A stretch of 64,000 nucleotides of DNA. Origin: Pseudomonas sp. (GTDB lineage: Bacteria > Pseudomonadota > Gammaproteobacteria > Pseudomonadales > Pseudomonadaceae). The notes beneath the pieces are model-generated. The model was given only the letters and a program-made list of their open reading frames with translations. It did not search any database and was not told the origin of the DNA. A program made the position numbers and the translations under genes. The stretch lies in NCBI GenBank assembly GCA_007713455.1, contig VMRT01000009.1, positions 372,001 to 436,000 of the forward strand, in the 5' to 3' direction. Of the stretch, positions 50,789 through 59,630 are shown piece after piece; position 1 is the first letter of the stretch; the number at the start of each line of letters is the position of its first letter.

Positions 50789-51790
50789 TCAGTTCCAGCC
50801 GGCGCGATCCATCAGCTTGATGGCTTCGGCCTGGCGCTTGCCAGCCACTTCCACCGGGATGGTGTCGGCCTTGAACTCACCCCATGCGGCCACTTCAGCA
50901 GACGGCTTGACGCTCGGGTTGGCCGGATACTCCATGTTGATGTCAGCGAAGATGCTCTGCGCCTCGGCGCCAGTCATCCACTCCACCAGCTTGCGCGCGG
51001 CGTCCGGGTTCGGTGCGTGCTTGGTCAGGCCGATGCCCGACAGATTGACGTGCACGCCGCGATCTTCCTGGTTCGGCCAGAACAGCTTGGCCTTGAGCTG
51101 CGGATTCTGCGCATGCAGGCGGCCGAAGTAGTAGGTATTGACGATGCCGACGTCGCACTGCCCGGCATCAACCGCCTGGACCAGCGCGGTATCGTCGGCG
51201 AAAACATCGGTAGCGAGGTTGCTGACCCAGCCCTTGATGATCTGTTCGGTCTTCTCGGCACCATGGGTCTCGATCATGGTGGCGGTCAGCGACTGGTTGT
51301 AGACCTTCTTGCTGGTACGCAGGCACAGACGGCCGTCCCACTTCTTGTCGGCCAGCGCTTCATAGGTGGTCAGCTCGCCATCCTTGACCCGTTCCGGGGA
51401 GTAAACGATGGTCCGCGCGCGCAGCGACAGGCCAGTCCAGGCGTCGCTGGAGGAGCGGTACTGAGCGGGGATGTTGTCCTTCACCACTTGGGAATCGAGC
51501 GGCTGTAGCAGGCCCATTTCTTCGGCTTGCCAGAGGTTGCCACCATCGACGGTTAGCAGCAGGTCGGCAGGAGTGTTCTCGCCTTCGGCCTTGATGCGGG
51601 CCATCAGCGGAGCTTCCTTGTCGGTGATGAACTTGATAGCGACACCGGTCTTCTCGGTGTATGCGTCGAACACCGGCTTGATCAGCTCGTCGATGCGCGA
51701 GGAGTAAACCACCACTTCGTCGGCAGCCTGGACAGCGCCCGACAGCGCCGTAAGCGCCAGGGCGGCGAGTAAACCTTTGCTTGCCTGCAT
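50789..51790 (-). CDS. Iron(III) ABC transporter periplasmic binding protein (FbpA type)
   Basis: This 333-residue ferric-ion binding protein has a signal peptide (about 1-22, ending SGAVQAA) and the family pattern [21 protein letters not shown] and, later, [21 protein letters not shown] pair of tyrosines, as in [10 protein letters not shown], is consistent with iron coordination. The start at 51790 has AGAGGC upstream. A Fur-like site lies at 51825-51843. It is the first gene of the iron pair. Confidence 0.92.
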   Translation of the reverse strand: MQASKGLLAALALTALSGAVQAADEVVVYSSRIDELIKPVFDAYTEKTGVAIKFITDKEAPLMARIKAEGENTPADLLLTVDGGNLWQAEEMGLLQPLDSQVVKDNIPAQYRSSSDAWTGLSLRARTIVYSPERVKDGELTTYEALADKKWDGRLCLRTSKKVYNQSLTATMIETHGAEKTEQIIKGWVSNLATDVFADDTALVQAVDAGQCDVGIVNTYYFGRLHAQNPQLKAKLFWPNQEDRGVHVNLSGIGLTKHAPNPDAARKLVEWMTGAEAQSIFADINMEYPANPSVKPSAEVAAWGEFKADTIPVEVAGKRQAEAIKLMDRAGWN

Positions 51791-51824
51791 GAAACAGCCT
51801 CTTGGTGAGTTGGAACAGAGGCCA

Positions 51825-51843
51825 AATAATAGTGAATGTTATT
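51825..51843 (-). promoter_or_regulatory. Fur-box-like site upstream of the iron-binding protein
   Basis: AATAATAGTGAATGTTATT matches the 19-base Fur consensus at 11 positions, in AT-rich DNA about 45 bp upstream of ATG 51790. The function of the gene makes Fur control likely; the match alone is moderate. Confidence 0.5.
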
Positions 51844-51899
51844 TACCTTCTCAATGCGACAAATCGTGCAGGTAATCTTTTGTAAATATCAATCTGATA

Positions 51900-53123
51900 T
51901 CAGGGCTTGGCCAGTTCGGGCAGATCACCGCTCAGTCCGAGCGCCTGACGCACGAACAGCGCCTTCGCCTCCGGCAGCGCCTCGACGGCCTTGAGACCGG
52001 CATTGCGCAACCAGCGCAGCGGCAGCAGATCAGCCTGGAACAGCCGCTCGAAGCCCTCCATGGCTGCCATCATCGCCAAATTGTGTGGCATGCGCCGACG
52101 CTCGAAGCGGCTCAGCACCCGCACATCCGCTACCCGCTCACCGCGGGCAACCGCCGCCTTGAGCACTTCCGCCAGCACCGCGGCATCCAGCAGACCAAGA
52201 TTCACGCCCTGCCCCGCCAACGGATGAATGGTGTGTGCGGCATCGCCGATCAACGCCAGGCCGGGCTGCACATAGCGTTTGGCATGGCGTTGGCGCAGCG
52301 GGATGCACAGCCGCGGATCGACCTCGAGCACTTCGCCCAGGCGCTCCTCGAAGGCTCGCCCAAGCGCCGTTCGGAATGCCGCGTCATCCAGCGCCATGAG
52401 CTGCTTGGCTTCAGCTTCAGTAACCGACCAGACAATCGAGCACCAGTGCCGATCGCCATCGCGCTCGAGCGGCAGAAAGGCCAACGGGCCGTCATCGGTG
52501 AAGCGTTGCCAGGCAGTACGCTGGTGCGCCTCGCTGCAACGCACGCTGGTAACGATGGCTTGATGCAGATAGTCCCACTCGCGGGTTTCGCAGCCAGCCA
52601 GGCGGCGAATCGCCGAGTTGGCGCCGTCCGCGGCGATCATCAGGGGCGTGTGCAACTCGCGACCATCGCCCAGCGTCAGCCGCCAGCCTTCGGCGGTTTG
52701 CGTCAGCTGCTCGACACGCGCGTCGCCGATCAACTGCAACCTGCCACCACGCTGCATCGTTTCCAACAGGGCGTCCTGCACCACGCGGTTCTCGACGATG
52801 TGCCCGAGCACCTCGGCGTGCACGGTCTCGGCAGAGAAATGAATCTGGCCGGTACCCGAGCCATCCCACACATGCATGTCGGTGTAGGGGCTCGCGCGCC
52901 GCGCGGCGATACCCGGCCACGCACCGACCCGCTGCAGGATGCGCTGACTGGCTGCGGACAACGCGCTGACCCGGGGCTCGAAGCCGCCCAGCGGATCGAA
53001 GTCGGCGACCTCTAGCGGACTGGCGTCGAGCACGACGATATTCAGTCCGGAGCCTTCGAGCGCCAGTGCCAGCGTGCTGCCGACCATTCCGGCGCCAACG
53101 ATGATCAGATCCGCTTGCATCAC
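51900..53123 (-). CDS. ubiI: FAD-dependent ubiquinone hydroxylase, UbiI/VisC-like
   Basis: This 407-residue flavin monooxygenase has the FAD motif IVGAGMVGSTLALALE at the N-terminus and GDAAHTIHPLAGQGVNLGLLDA in the second half, typical of the UbiH/UbiF/UbiI family that hydroxylates the ubiquinone ring. Position next to ubiH and pepP suggests UbiI (VisC). The start overlaps the stop of the DUF4442 gene by 4 bases. Assignment among UbiH, UbiF and UbiI is by position and is not certain. Confidence 0.85.
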   Translation of the reverse strand: MMQADLIIVGAGMVGSTLALALEGSGLNIVVLDASPLEVADFDPLGGFEPRVSALSAASQRILQRVGAWPGIAARRASPYTDMHVWDGSGTGQIHFSAETVHAEVLGHIVENRVVQDALLETMQRGGRLQLIGDARVEQLTQTAEGWRLTLGDGRELHTPLMIAADGANSAIRRLAGCETREWDYLHQAIVTSVRCSEAHQRTAWQRFTDDGPLAFLPLERDGDRHWCSIVWSVTEAEAKQLMALDDAAFRTALGRAFEERLGEVLEVDPRLCIPLRQRHAKRYVQPGLALIGDAAHTIHPLAGQGVNLGLLDAAVLAEVLKAAVARGERVADVRVLSRFERRRMPHNLAMMAAMEGFERLFQADLLPLRWLRNAGLKAVEALPEAKALFVRQALGLSGDLPELAKP

Positions 53124-53608
53124 TTCTCTCCTGACTGCCGCGCCCGCGGCTTGAGTCGTATGTAGAGGGTCTTCTGCACCCGTGCCACCAGCGTGCCCTC
53201 GCCGTCCCGCACTTCGACATGCATCCTGGGCAAGTACTTGCCGCCGTCGGCGGTGTTCGCGCGGATCTCATCCAGCAACTTGTCGCTGATGGCGAACTCG
53301 GCGTAGACCGCACCCCGCCCGGGGCTGACGAATTCTATGTTGGCCGCCTTGTCCCAGACGATGTAGTCGCGCCCGAGATTCTCCATCAGCATCAGCACGA
53401 AGAACGGGTCGACCATCGAATACAGCGAGCCGCCGAACTGCGTACCGACATAATTGCGGTTGTACCAGCGCAGCACCATCTTGACCTGAACCAGGCGCAT
53501 ATCCGCACTGATGTGCCGCACCCGAACACCGGCTCCGATGTAGGGCGGATAGAAATTCATGGCCCAGCGCAGAAACCGCGCCTTGCGCGCCAGCCTGGAA
53601 GCGCTCAT
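53120..53608 (-). CDS. DUF4442 thioesterase-fold protein
   Basis: This 162-residue protein has a hotdog fold of the DUF4442 family, with FYPPYIGAGVRVRHISADM, NRNYVGTQFGGSLYSMVDPF and AANIEFVSPGRGAVYAEF. It lies between ubiH and ubiI on the same strand and overlaps ubiI by 4 bases. The function is not known; acyl-CoA thioesterase activity is a reasonable guess. Confidence 0.85.
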   Translation of the reverse strand: MSASRLARKARFLRWAMNFYPPYIGAGVRVRHISADMRLVQVKMVLRWYNRNYVGTQFGGSLYSMVDPFFVLMLMENLGRDYIVWDKAANIEFVSPGRGAVYAEFAISDKLLDEIRANTADGGKYLPRMHVEVRDGEGTLVARVQKTLYIRLKPRARQSGEK

Positions 53609-53630
53609 GCCGAATCCTTCGTTGTCGCGC

Positions 53631-54809
53631 TCAACCCGCGCGCGTACCCAGGCCCATCGCCTGGCGCGCGAACCAGCGCTTGGCAGCGGGAGTCAAGTCC
53701 AACCCGAGCAGGCCGAGAGTGCGTCCGGCCGCGACCAGGCGTCCGGAGTCGCCGAACAGTCGGGTCACCTGATCGGAAAAGCCAACGGTGAGCCGTTGAT
53801 CGAGGCGCTGCCGGCGGGCGTACTCCTGCAGCACCGGCAGATCGCCCAACGGCGCCTCGCTGCGCAGCAACGCGGCACTCAGCGCATCGACATCCCGCAG
53901 CGACAGGTTGTAACCCTGCCCGGCTATCGGGTGCAGGCTGTGTGCAGCATTGCCCAGCACCACCAGCCCCGAGCGCACCTGCTCCTCGGCCTCGATCAGC
54001 GTCAGCGGATACAGATGCCGGGCACCGACCTGCTGCAAGGCGCCCAGGCGATAGCCGAAGGCCTCCTGCAGCTCCTCAAGGAAGGCCGCCTCGTGGGCCT
54101 GCGCCAGGCGCGCGGCATCGACCTGGGAGCGCGTCCATACCAGCGCACAACGATCATCCTGCAGCGGCAGCAGCGCCATCGGGCCATCTTCGGTGAAGCG
54201 CTCGAACGCCAGACCGCCGTGCGGTTTGCCTGGCGTGATGTTGGCGATGAGCGCGGTCTGGCCGTACGGCCGGCGCGACACCTGGATGCCAAGCTGCTCG
54301 CGCAGCCCGGAGCGGCCACCATCTGCGAGCACGGTGAGGTCGCACTCCAGCTGCTGACCATCGGTAAAACTCAACCGGTAACCGGTGGCGCCGGGCTCCA
54401 GTCGCTCGACCTCGGCCGGACAGTGGCGGACCACCACCTGATCATCCAGCGCCTGCCACAGGCAATGCCCGATCCAGGCGTTCTCCACCACGTAACCCAG
54501 CGCCTCGACGCCTTCGCGTGTGCAATCGAGGCGTGCCGCCCCGAAACTGCCGCGCTCGGATACATGAATGCGCAGAATCGGCTCGGCGCGCTCGGCGATG
54601 TGTTCCCATAGGCCAAGGCGCTGGTAGATCAGCCGAGTGCCGTAGGACAGCGCCGTGGAGCGCGCGTCATAGCTGGGCTGGTACTCGTGGCCGGGCTCGA
54701 ACGGCTCGATCAGATGGATGCGCCAGCCGCGCGCCCGGGCACCGTCCTGCAAGGCCAGCGCGAGACTGGCACCGACCAGCCCGCCACCGATGATCGCCAG
54801 GCTCTGCAT
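53631..54809 (-). CDS. ubiH: 2-octaprenyl-6-methoxyphenol hydroxylase UbiH
   Basis: UbiH adds a hydroxyl group to the ubiquinone ring. This 392-residue flavoprotein has GGGLVGASLALALQD near the start, YDARSTALSYGTRLIYQRLGLW typical of UbiH, and GNAAHSLHPIAGQGYNLSLRDV. The start lies 1 bp from the pepP stop, so translation is likely coupled. Confidence 0.93.
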   Translation of the reverse strand: MQSLAIIGGGLVGASLALALQDGARARGWRIHLIEPFEPGHEYQPSYDARSTALSYGTRLIYQRLGLWEHIAERAEPILRIHVSERGSFGAARLDCTREGVEALGYVVENAWIGHCLWQALDDQVVVRHCPAEVERLEPGATGYRLSFTDGQQLECDLTVLADGGRSGLREQLGIQVSRRPYGQTALIANITPGKPHGGLAFERFTEDGPMALLPLQDDRCALVWTRSQVDAARLAQAHEAAFLEELQEAFGYRLGALQQVGARHLYPLTLIEAEEQVRSGLVVLGNAAHSLHPIAGQGYNLSLRDVDALSAALLRSEAPLGDLPVLQEYARRQRLDQRLTVGFSDQVTRLFGDSGRLVAAGRTLGLLGLDLTPAAKRWFARQAMGLGTRAG

Positions 54810-54810
54810 G

Positions 54811-56145
54811 TCAGGCGACCTGCTCGCGAGCGGCGGCCATCAGCGCCTCGATTTCGGCGACGCTCTTCGGCACGCCACCAGTGAGGATTTCGCAGCCGGC
54901 CCGGGTCACCACCACGTCGTCCTCGATGCGCACGCCGATGCCGCGCCACTTCTTCGCCACGTTCTGATTGTCCACGGCGATATAGATGCCCGGCTCGACG
55001 GTCATCGACATGCCCGGCTCGAGCACGCGCCACTCGCCGCCGATCTTGTAGTCGCCGACGTCATGCACGTCCATGCCCAGCCAGTGCCCGGCGCGGTGCA
55101 TGTAGAAGGGTTTGTAGGCCTCGCTTGCGATCAGTTCGTCGACCTCGCCCTGCAGCAGGCCCAGCTCGACCAGCCCGGCGGTGATCACCCGTACGGTGGC
55201 CTCGTGGGCCTCGTTCCAGTGCTTGCCGGGTGCGATGTGCTTGAAAGCCTCTTCGTTGGCCTTGAGCACCAGTTCGTAAATGGCCTTCTGCTCGGGCGAG
55301 AAGCGGCCGTTGACCGGAAAGGTGCGGGTAATGTCGCTGGCGTAGCAGTCGATTTCGCAACCGGCGTCGATCAGCACCAGGTCGCCATCCTTCAGCGGCG
55401 CATCGTTCTCGCGGTAATGCAGGATGCAGGCATTGCGACCCGCGGCGACGATGCTGCCGTAAGCGGGCATCTTCGCCCCGCCCTTGCGGAACTCGTAATC
55501 CAGCTCGGCTTCCAGGTGGTACTCGAACAGGCCCGCGCGGCTGGCCTGCATGGCACGGATGTGTGCACGGGCGGAAATCTCCGCGGCATGCTTCATCACC
55601 TTCACCTCGTTGCTCGACTTGTACAGGCGCATGTCATGCAGCAGGTGATCGAGCGCGACGAACTCGCTGGGCGGCTGCGCGCCCTGGCGCGCCTTGGCGC
55701 GAATGGTCTTGATCCACTCCATCAGCCGATGATCGAAGGCCTCGTTGGTGCCGATGGCGTAGTAGACACGGTCGCGGCCTTCGATCAGCCCGGGGAGGAT
55801 GTCGTCGATGTCGCCGATGGGAAAGGCATCGTCGGCACCGTATTCACTTATCGCGCCGTCCTGCCCGGCACGCAGACCATCCCACAGCTCGCGTTCGGGG
55901 TCGCGTTCGCGGCAAAACAGCACGTATTCGCCATGCTCACGCCCGGGAATCAGCGCGATCACCGCCTCCGGTTCGGGGAAGCCGGACAGGTACTGAAAGT
56001 CGCTGTCCTGGCGGTAGACATGCTCGACATCACGGTTGCGGATATACATCGGCGCCGCCGGCAAAATGGCGATGCTGTTGGGTTCCATCTGCTCCATCAG
56101 CGCCTTGCGCCGACGGGCGTATTCCGATTTCGGGATGCGAGTCAT
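54811..56145 (-). CDS. pepP: Xaa-Pro aminopeptidase PepP
   Basis: PepP is a manganese aminopeptidase that removes residues preceding proline. The 444-residue product has the M24 metal site: LVLIDAGCEIDCYASDITRTFP (two aspartates), HRAGHWLGMDVHD (histidine), VEPGIYI (glutamate) and GIGVRIEDDVVVT (glutamate). It lies between an UPF0149 gene and ubiH, as in other Pseudomonas and E. coli. Confidence 0.96.
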   Translation of the reverse strand: MTRIPKSEYARRRKALMEQMEPNSIAILPAAPMYIRNRDVEHVYRQDSDFQYLSGFPEPEAVIALIPGREHGEYVLFCRERDPERELWDGLRAGQDGAISEYGADDAFPIGDIDDILPGLIEGRDRVYYAIGTNEAFDHRLMEWIKTIRAKARQGAQPPSEFVALDHLLHDMRLYKSSNEVKVMKHAAEISARAHIRAMQASRAGLFEYHLEAELDYEFRKGGAKMPAYGSIVAAGRNACILHYRENDAPLKDGDLVLIDAGCEIDCYASDITRTFPVNGRFSPEQKAIYELVLKANEEAFKHIAPGKHWNEAHEATVRVITAGLVELGLLQGEVDELIASEAYKPFYMHRAGHWLGMDVHDVGDYKIGGEWRVLEPGMSMTVEPGIYIAVDNQNVAKKWRGIGVRIEDDVVVTRAGCEILTGGVPKSVAEIEALMAAAREQVA

Positions 56146-56161
56146 GAGCGGAACGATTTCC

Positions 56162-56716
56162 TCAATGCAGGGAAGGTTTCGGAGCAGCAGGTACCGGCTT
56201 GGCGCACTCGGTGAACAGCAGCAACGGCGCCACGCGCAGGTACTCCATCACTTCCATGTAATCGGTCTCGCCGTCTTCGGACTCTTCCAGCGAGTCCTGA
56301 ATCTGCGCGATGGCCGAGAGATCCTGCAGTACTTCCATGGCCTCGGTGCTCAGCGCGCGGTCGCCAGCGGTCAGACCGAAGCCGGCGAGAAAGCCCTGGC
56401 ACCACTGGCCCAGCGCGACAGCGCGCTCGGCCAGCGGCGCATCATCGCTGGGCAGCAGCAGAACGACGGCAATGTCGTCGCCGGCGAGCTCACCCTTGAC
56501 CATCTCCTGCAGGCCGATCAAGGCCTGACGGATATTGTCCTGCGGCGCTTCGCCAAGTAGGTCCGAAGCATCGGTCAGCCAGGGTTCGACATCGAAGCCG
56601 GCACCGGCGCAGCTGCGCCCGAGCAACAGGCCATGCAATTCGGCAGGAGAAACAGTTTGCGGTGCGCCAGCCAGAAGTGTGGCGAAAGCGGCATATGGGG
56701 AATTCTGAATGGACAT
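56162..56716 (-). CDS. UPF0149 family protein (YgfB-like)
   Basis: This 184-residue mainly helical protein of family UPF0149 begins [17 protein letters not shown]; conserved segments are [16 protein letters not shown] and [14 protein letters not shown]. In P. aeruginosa the homolog YgfB affects ampDh3 and beta-lactam resistance, from memory. I placed the start at 56716, dropping 36 upstream residues. It is the first gene of the pepP-ubi cluster and is divergent from the ZapB-like gene. Confidence 0.9.
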   Translation of the reverse strand: MSIQNSPYAAFATLLAGAPQTVSPAELHGLLLGRSCAGAGFDVEPWLTDASDLLGEAPQDNIRQALIGLQEMVKGELAGDDIAVVLLLPSDDAPLAERAVALGQWCQGFLAGFGLTAGDRALSTEAMEVLQDLSAIAQIQDSLEESEDGETDYMEVMEYLRVAPLLLFTECAKPVPAAPKPSLH

Positions 56717-56846
56717 GGCGGCTAGGCGCACGATGGCGCAATGACTAGAATGAAGGCTTCGTATCCTAGCACCGGCGGCCGCGGCAAGACCATCGAAGCC
56801 CCCGGGCATCGCCTCCGTCTTCACTCAGTGCCCCAACAGGAATCCC

Positions 56847-57056
56847 ATGGAAGACGCCGATCTGAAAGCGCTGACCACCAAGCTGGAGCAGCTGATTCAG
56901 CGCATCGAACAGCTCAAGGCGCAAAACCACCTGCTACTGGCCAACGAGCGGAACTGGCGTGAAGAGCGCGCTCATCTGATCGAAAAGAACGAAATGGCCC
57001 GTTTGAAGGTCGAATCAATGATTTCGCGCCTGAAAGCCCTGGAGCAGGACTCATGA
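56847..57056 (+). CDS. Small ZapB-like coiled-coil protein (TIGR02449 type)
   Basis: This 69-residue coiled coil (LKALTTKLEQLIQRIEQLKA and so on) matches the TIGR02449 family encoded next to zapA in Pseudomonas, a presumed division protein. CAGGAATCCC precedes ATG 56847. It overlaps zapA by 4 bases. Confidence 0.9.
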   Translation: MEDADLKALTTKLEQLIQRIEQLKAQNHLLLANERNWREERAHLIEKNEMARLKVESMISRLKALEQDS

Positions 57057-57367
57057 CCCAGCCGAACACCGTCACCGTGCACATCATGGACAAGGAATAT
57101 TGCATTGCCTGTCCGCCAGAGGAACGCAGCAATCTGGAAGGCGCGGCCCGCTATCTGGATCGCAAGATGCGCGAGATCCGCAGCAGCGGCAAAGTCATCG
57201 GCGCCGACCGCGTTGCGGTGATGGCCGCGCTGAACATCACCCACGAACTGCTACACAAGCATGATCGCCTGGATGCCGAAGCCAACAGCGCGCGCGAGCA
57301 CGTACGCATGCTGCTGGAGCGCGTCGACAGCGCACTGGCCACCGACCCGAACCCTTCCGGCAACTGA
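57053..57367 (+). CDS. zapA: Cell division protein ZapA
   Basis: ZapA bundles FtsZ filaments at the division site. The 104-residue product shows VTVHIMDKEYCIACPPEE and LEGAARYLDRKMREIRSSG, the ZapA pattern, plus a C-terminal coiled coil. It overlaps the ZapB-like gene and precedes 6S RNA, an order conserved in gammaproteobacteria. Confidence 0.95.
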   Translation: MTQPNTVTVHIMDKEYCIACPPEERSNLEGAARYLDRKMREIRSSGKVIGADRVAVMAALNITHELLHKHDRLDAEANSAREHVRMLLERVDSALATDPNPSGN

Positions 57368-57388
57368 TCAACGGCAGCCGGTTTGCGT

Positions 57389-57394
57389 TATACT
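57389..57394 (+). promoter_or_regulatory. -10 box of the 6S RNA promoter
   Basis: TATACT lies 7-8 bases before the predicted 5' end of 6S RNA near 57401. A TTGCGT-like -35 is less clear. Confidence 0.6.
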
Positions 57395-57400
57395 CCGCCC

Positions 57401-57583
57401 AACTCCCTGGCATGTTCGCCAGTCGGCGATGACCCTCTCCCGATAAGCAACACCATGGAGGCTACACGTGGTGCCGGTGTGCATGTCCGCCTGACGGAAA
57501 GCCTTAAGGTACTCTGTAGTCGCCACCTTGAACTCTCGGGTTCAAGGGCCTACGCTGGCAGCGGCATGCTGGGGAGCCACTTC
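57401..57583 (+). ncRNA. ssrS: 6S RNA
   Basis: 6S RNA binds RNA polymerase sigma-70 holoenzyme and tunes stationary-phase transcription. The sequence resembles the Pseudomonas 6S RNA, with landmarks TCCCTGGC at the 5' end, GATAAGCAACA, GTGTGCATGTCCGC, GGAAAGCCTTAAGG and CTTGAACTCTCGGGTTCAAGG, and a 3' GGGGAGCC that pairs with the 5' end. It lies between zapA and the 5-formyl-THF cyclo-ligase gene, the conserved position. Both ends are estimated to within about 5 bases. Confidence 0.92.
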
Positions 57584-57585
57584 TG

Positions 57586-58188
57586 ATGATCGTAGCCGAA
57601 GGCCTTTCGCGCCCGGCGCTACGCCGCAAGCTGCGCCACGCTCGACGCCAACTGACACCCGCCCAGCAGCGCCTGGCCGCTCGCCGTCTCTATCGGCAGC
57701 TGGCTCAGCATCCCCGGTTTCGGCGCGCGCAGCATATCGCCCTGTACCTGCCCAATGATGGCGAAATCGATCCGCGCCTATTGCTGCAAGCGGCTCAGCG
57801 CCGCGGCAAGGCAACCTATATTCCGGTACTCAACCCCTGGCCACGTACGCGCATGGTGTTCCAGCGCATCGAGCCCGGCGAACAGCTGCGCCGCAACCGC
57901 TTCGGCATTCTGGAACCCGTGATCCGGACCGCTCGGCAACGCCGCGTCTGGGCGCTGGACCTGCTGCTCATGCCACTGGTGGGCTTCGACGGAAAGGGCG
58001 GACGGCTTGGCATGGGTGGCGGCTTCTATGATCGCAGCCTGGCGTATCGCGCCATGCGCAAAAAAAGTCACAAACCGACATTGTTGGGACTGGCTCATGA
58101 ATGTCAGCGCGTCGATCAACTGCCGCTGGAGAGCTGGGATGTAGCGCTTCAGGCTACGGTGACGGACCAAGGCTGGTACGCCGGGTGA
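57586..58188 (+). CDS. ygfA: 5-formyltetrahydrofolate cyclo-ligase
   Basis: This 200-residue enzyme converts 5-formyl-THF to 5,10-methenyl-THF using ATP. The C-terminal motif LGMGGGFYDRSLAYR is the ATP/substrate site of the family, and LLLMPLVGFDGKGGRLGMG precedes it. It directly follows 6S RNA, as in E. coli and P. aeruginosa. Confidence 0.94.
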   Translation: MIVAEGLSRPALRRKLRHARRQLTPAQQRLAARRLYRQLAQHPRFRRAQHIALYLPNDGEIDPRLLLQAAQRRGKATYIPVLNPWPRTRMVFQRIEPGEQLRRNRFGILEPVIRTARQRRVWALDLLLMPLVGFDGKGGRLGMGGGFYDRSLAYRAMRKKSHKPTLLGLAHECQRVDQLPLESWDVALQATVTDQGWYAG

Positions 58189-58216
58189 TGGAACGCCGCG
58201 TCCATGCGGCACGAGG

Positions 58217-58369
58217 TCATCGCTGCTGAGCCTGCTGCACCTGAATGACCGGGGCCATGCCGGCCGCGCCATCGTGCTGATCCCACAGACTCTGCGTATA
58301 GCCCGTGGTGACTACGCCGAGACCAAAGATAAAGACCAAAATCCACAGAATATCGGGCTTACGTTTCAT
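58217..58369 (-). CDS. 50-residue single-helix membrane protein
   Basis: This 50-residue protein begins MKRKPDILWILVFIFGLG and ends VIQVQQAQQR, with one hydrophobic helix (about 7-24) and a polar tail. I do not recognise a family. GGGAGG upstream of ATG 58369 is a good ribosome site. It is convergent with ygfA, and an out-of-frame longer frame over the same DNA (58149-58346) is a shadow. Confidence 0.6.
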   Translation of the reverse strand: MKRKPDILWILVFIFGLGVVTTGYTQSLWDQHDGAAGMAPVIQVQQAQQR

Positions 58370-58564
58370 TTATGTTCGCCTCCCCCTACCAGGCGAAATG
58401 CTTGCGTCGAGTCGATGTGTTTTCGTTCTAGGACTCGATAGGCCACCTTACAGCTGCGGCATTTTCCGTGAAGCGTCGGCACCGCGCAAACAGGTATTGC
58501 AGCCGATTGTCGGAGATTTTGCCATCATGGTCTGATCGAACCGTCTGATAGGAGAGCAAGGTTC

Positions 58565-59014
58565 ATGCCTTACTGGCTGCTGAAGTCCGAACCCGACGAA
58601 TTTTCCATTCGGGACCTGAAAAAAATGGGTCACGGACGCTGGGATGGTGTACGCAACTACCAGGCGAGAAACTTCATGCGCCAGATGCAGGAAGGCGATC
58701 AGTTCTTCTTCTATCACTCCAGTTGCGCCGAGCCAGGAATCGCCGGCATCGGTAGGATCAGTCGCAGCGCCTATCCCGATCCCACTGCCCTCGACCCTGC
58801 CAGCCCCTATCACGATGCCAAGGCTCGCGATGATGCAAATCCGTGGAGCGCGGTCGATGTCGAGTTCGTCGATGCCTTTGCGACACCGTTAAAATTGGCG
58901 CGTCTGAAAACCGCGCCAGCATTGCACGAACTGGCACTGGTGAAGAAAGGAAGCCGCCTGTCGGTGATGCCGGTCAGCGAAGACGAATGGCAGGCGATCC
59001 TGGCGATGCGCTGA
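58565..59014 (+). CDS. EVE-domain protein
   Basis: This 149-residue protein begins MPYWLLKSEPDEFSIRDL and contains WDGVRNYQARNFMR, GDQFFFYHSS and the closing DEWQAILAM, the EVE/PUA-like family thought to bind modified nucleic acid bases. It is close to ygfA, as in P. aeruginosa. AGGAGAGCAAGGTTC precedes the ATG. Confidence 0.92.
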   Translation: MPYWLLKSEPDEFSIRDLKKMGHGRWDGVRNYQARNFMRQMQEGDQFFFYHSSCAEPGIAGIGRISRSAYPDPTALDPASPYHDAKARDDANPWSAVDVEFVDAFATPLKLARLKTAPALHELALVKKGSRLSVMPVSEDEWQAILAMR

Positions 59015-59015
59015 G

Positions 59016-59417
59016 CTACTGGATGATCAGATTGTTGAACAGCAGATCATCCACCAGCGGTTTGCCTTCTTCCTGCTCCAGCACCTCGCGCACCTGGCGC
59101 AAGGCTTCCTGACGCAGCTGTTCCTTGGCTTCGGGGCCGCTCAGCGTCTCGTCGGTCTGCTGGGAAAACAGCATCACCAGCTGATGGCGAATCAGCGGCT
59201 CGTGATGCTTGACCCGATCCTCCACCTCCTTGCTGGAGATACGCAGCGCAACATCGGCCTTGTAGTACTTCAGTCGCTCGCCGGAGCCGTAGTTGCCAAC
59301 CATCGCAGGCGTCAGCGCGTAATAGAGTGTCTGCGTGGCGGCGTCTTCGGCCGGCTCCTCAGCCAGCGCGGGCCCAGCAAGGGCGAGGCAGAAAAACATC
59401 GAGATGAGGTATTTCAC
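59016..59417 (-). CDS. FliL-like protein
   Basis: This 133-residue protein has an N-terminal hydrophobic export segment (VKYLISMFFCLALAGPALA) and a FliL-type domain with LRISSKEVEDRVKHHEPLIRH and REVLEQEEGKPLVDDLLF. FliL-like proteins act near the flagellar stator, but there are no flagellar genes here. I placed the start at a GTG (59417) because GGAGC lies 10 bases upstream and the longer ATG frame lacks one. It ends 1 bp from the EVE gene stop. Confidence 0.75.
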   Translation of the reverse strand: MKYLISMFFCLALAGPALAEEPAEDAATQTLYYALTPAMVGNYGSGERLKYYKADVALRISSKEVEDRVKHHEPLIRHQLVMLFSQQTDETLSGPEAKEQLRQEALRQVREVLEQEEGKPLVDDLLFNNLIIQ

Positions 59418-59630
59418 GCGGTACTGCTCCAAGGGATTCCTGCGCCAGCATAACCAGTCGCGGCGGCCCACCCAAGCCTATCGCGCAACCGCCTGCTACT
59501 TATACGCAGCCATTACAGTGAACGATGCTGATTGCCTCGCCACGCAGCGCTCCTAGACTGGAAAGTCCTGAGCAGTCGAGCCATCCCATGTCGGGCGGCA
59601 AGCGTCCGACCAGTCGAACAAGGAAAAGCG

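Noticed and set aside
58149-58346. A 65-residue minus-strand frame after ygfA
   Set aside because: Out of frame with the 50-residue membrane protein at 58217-58369, which has the ribosome site.
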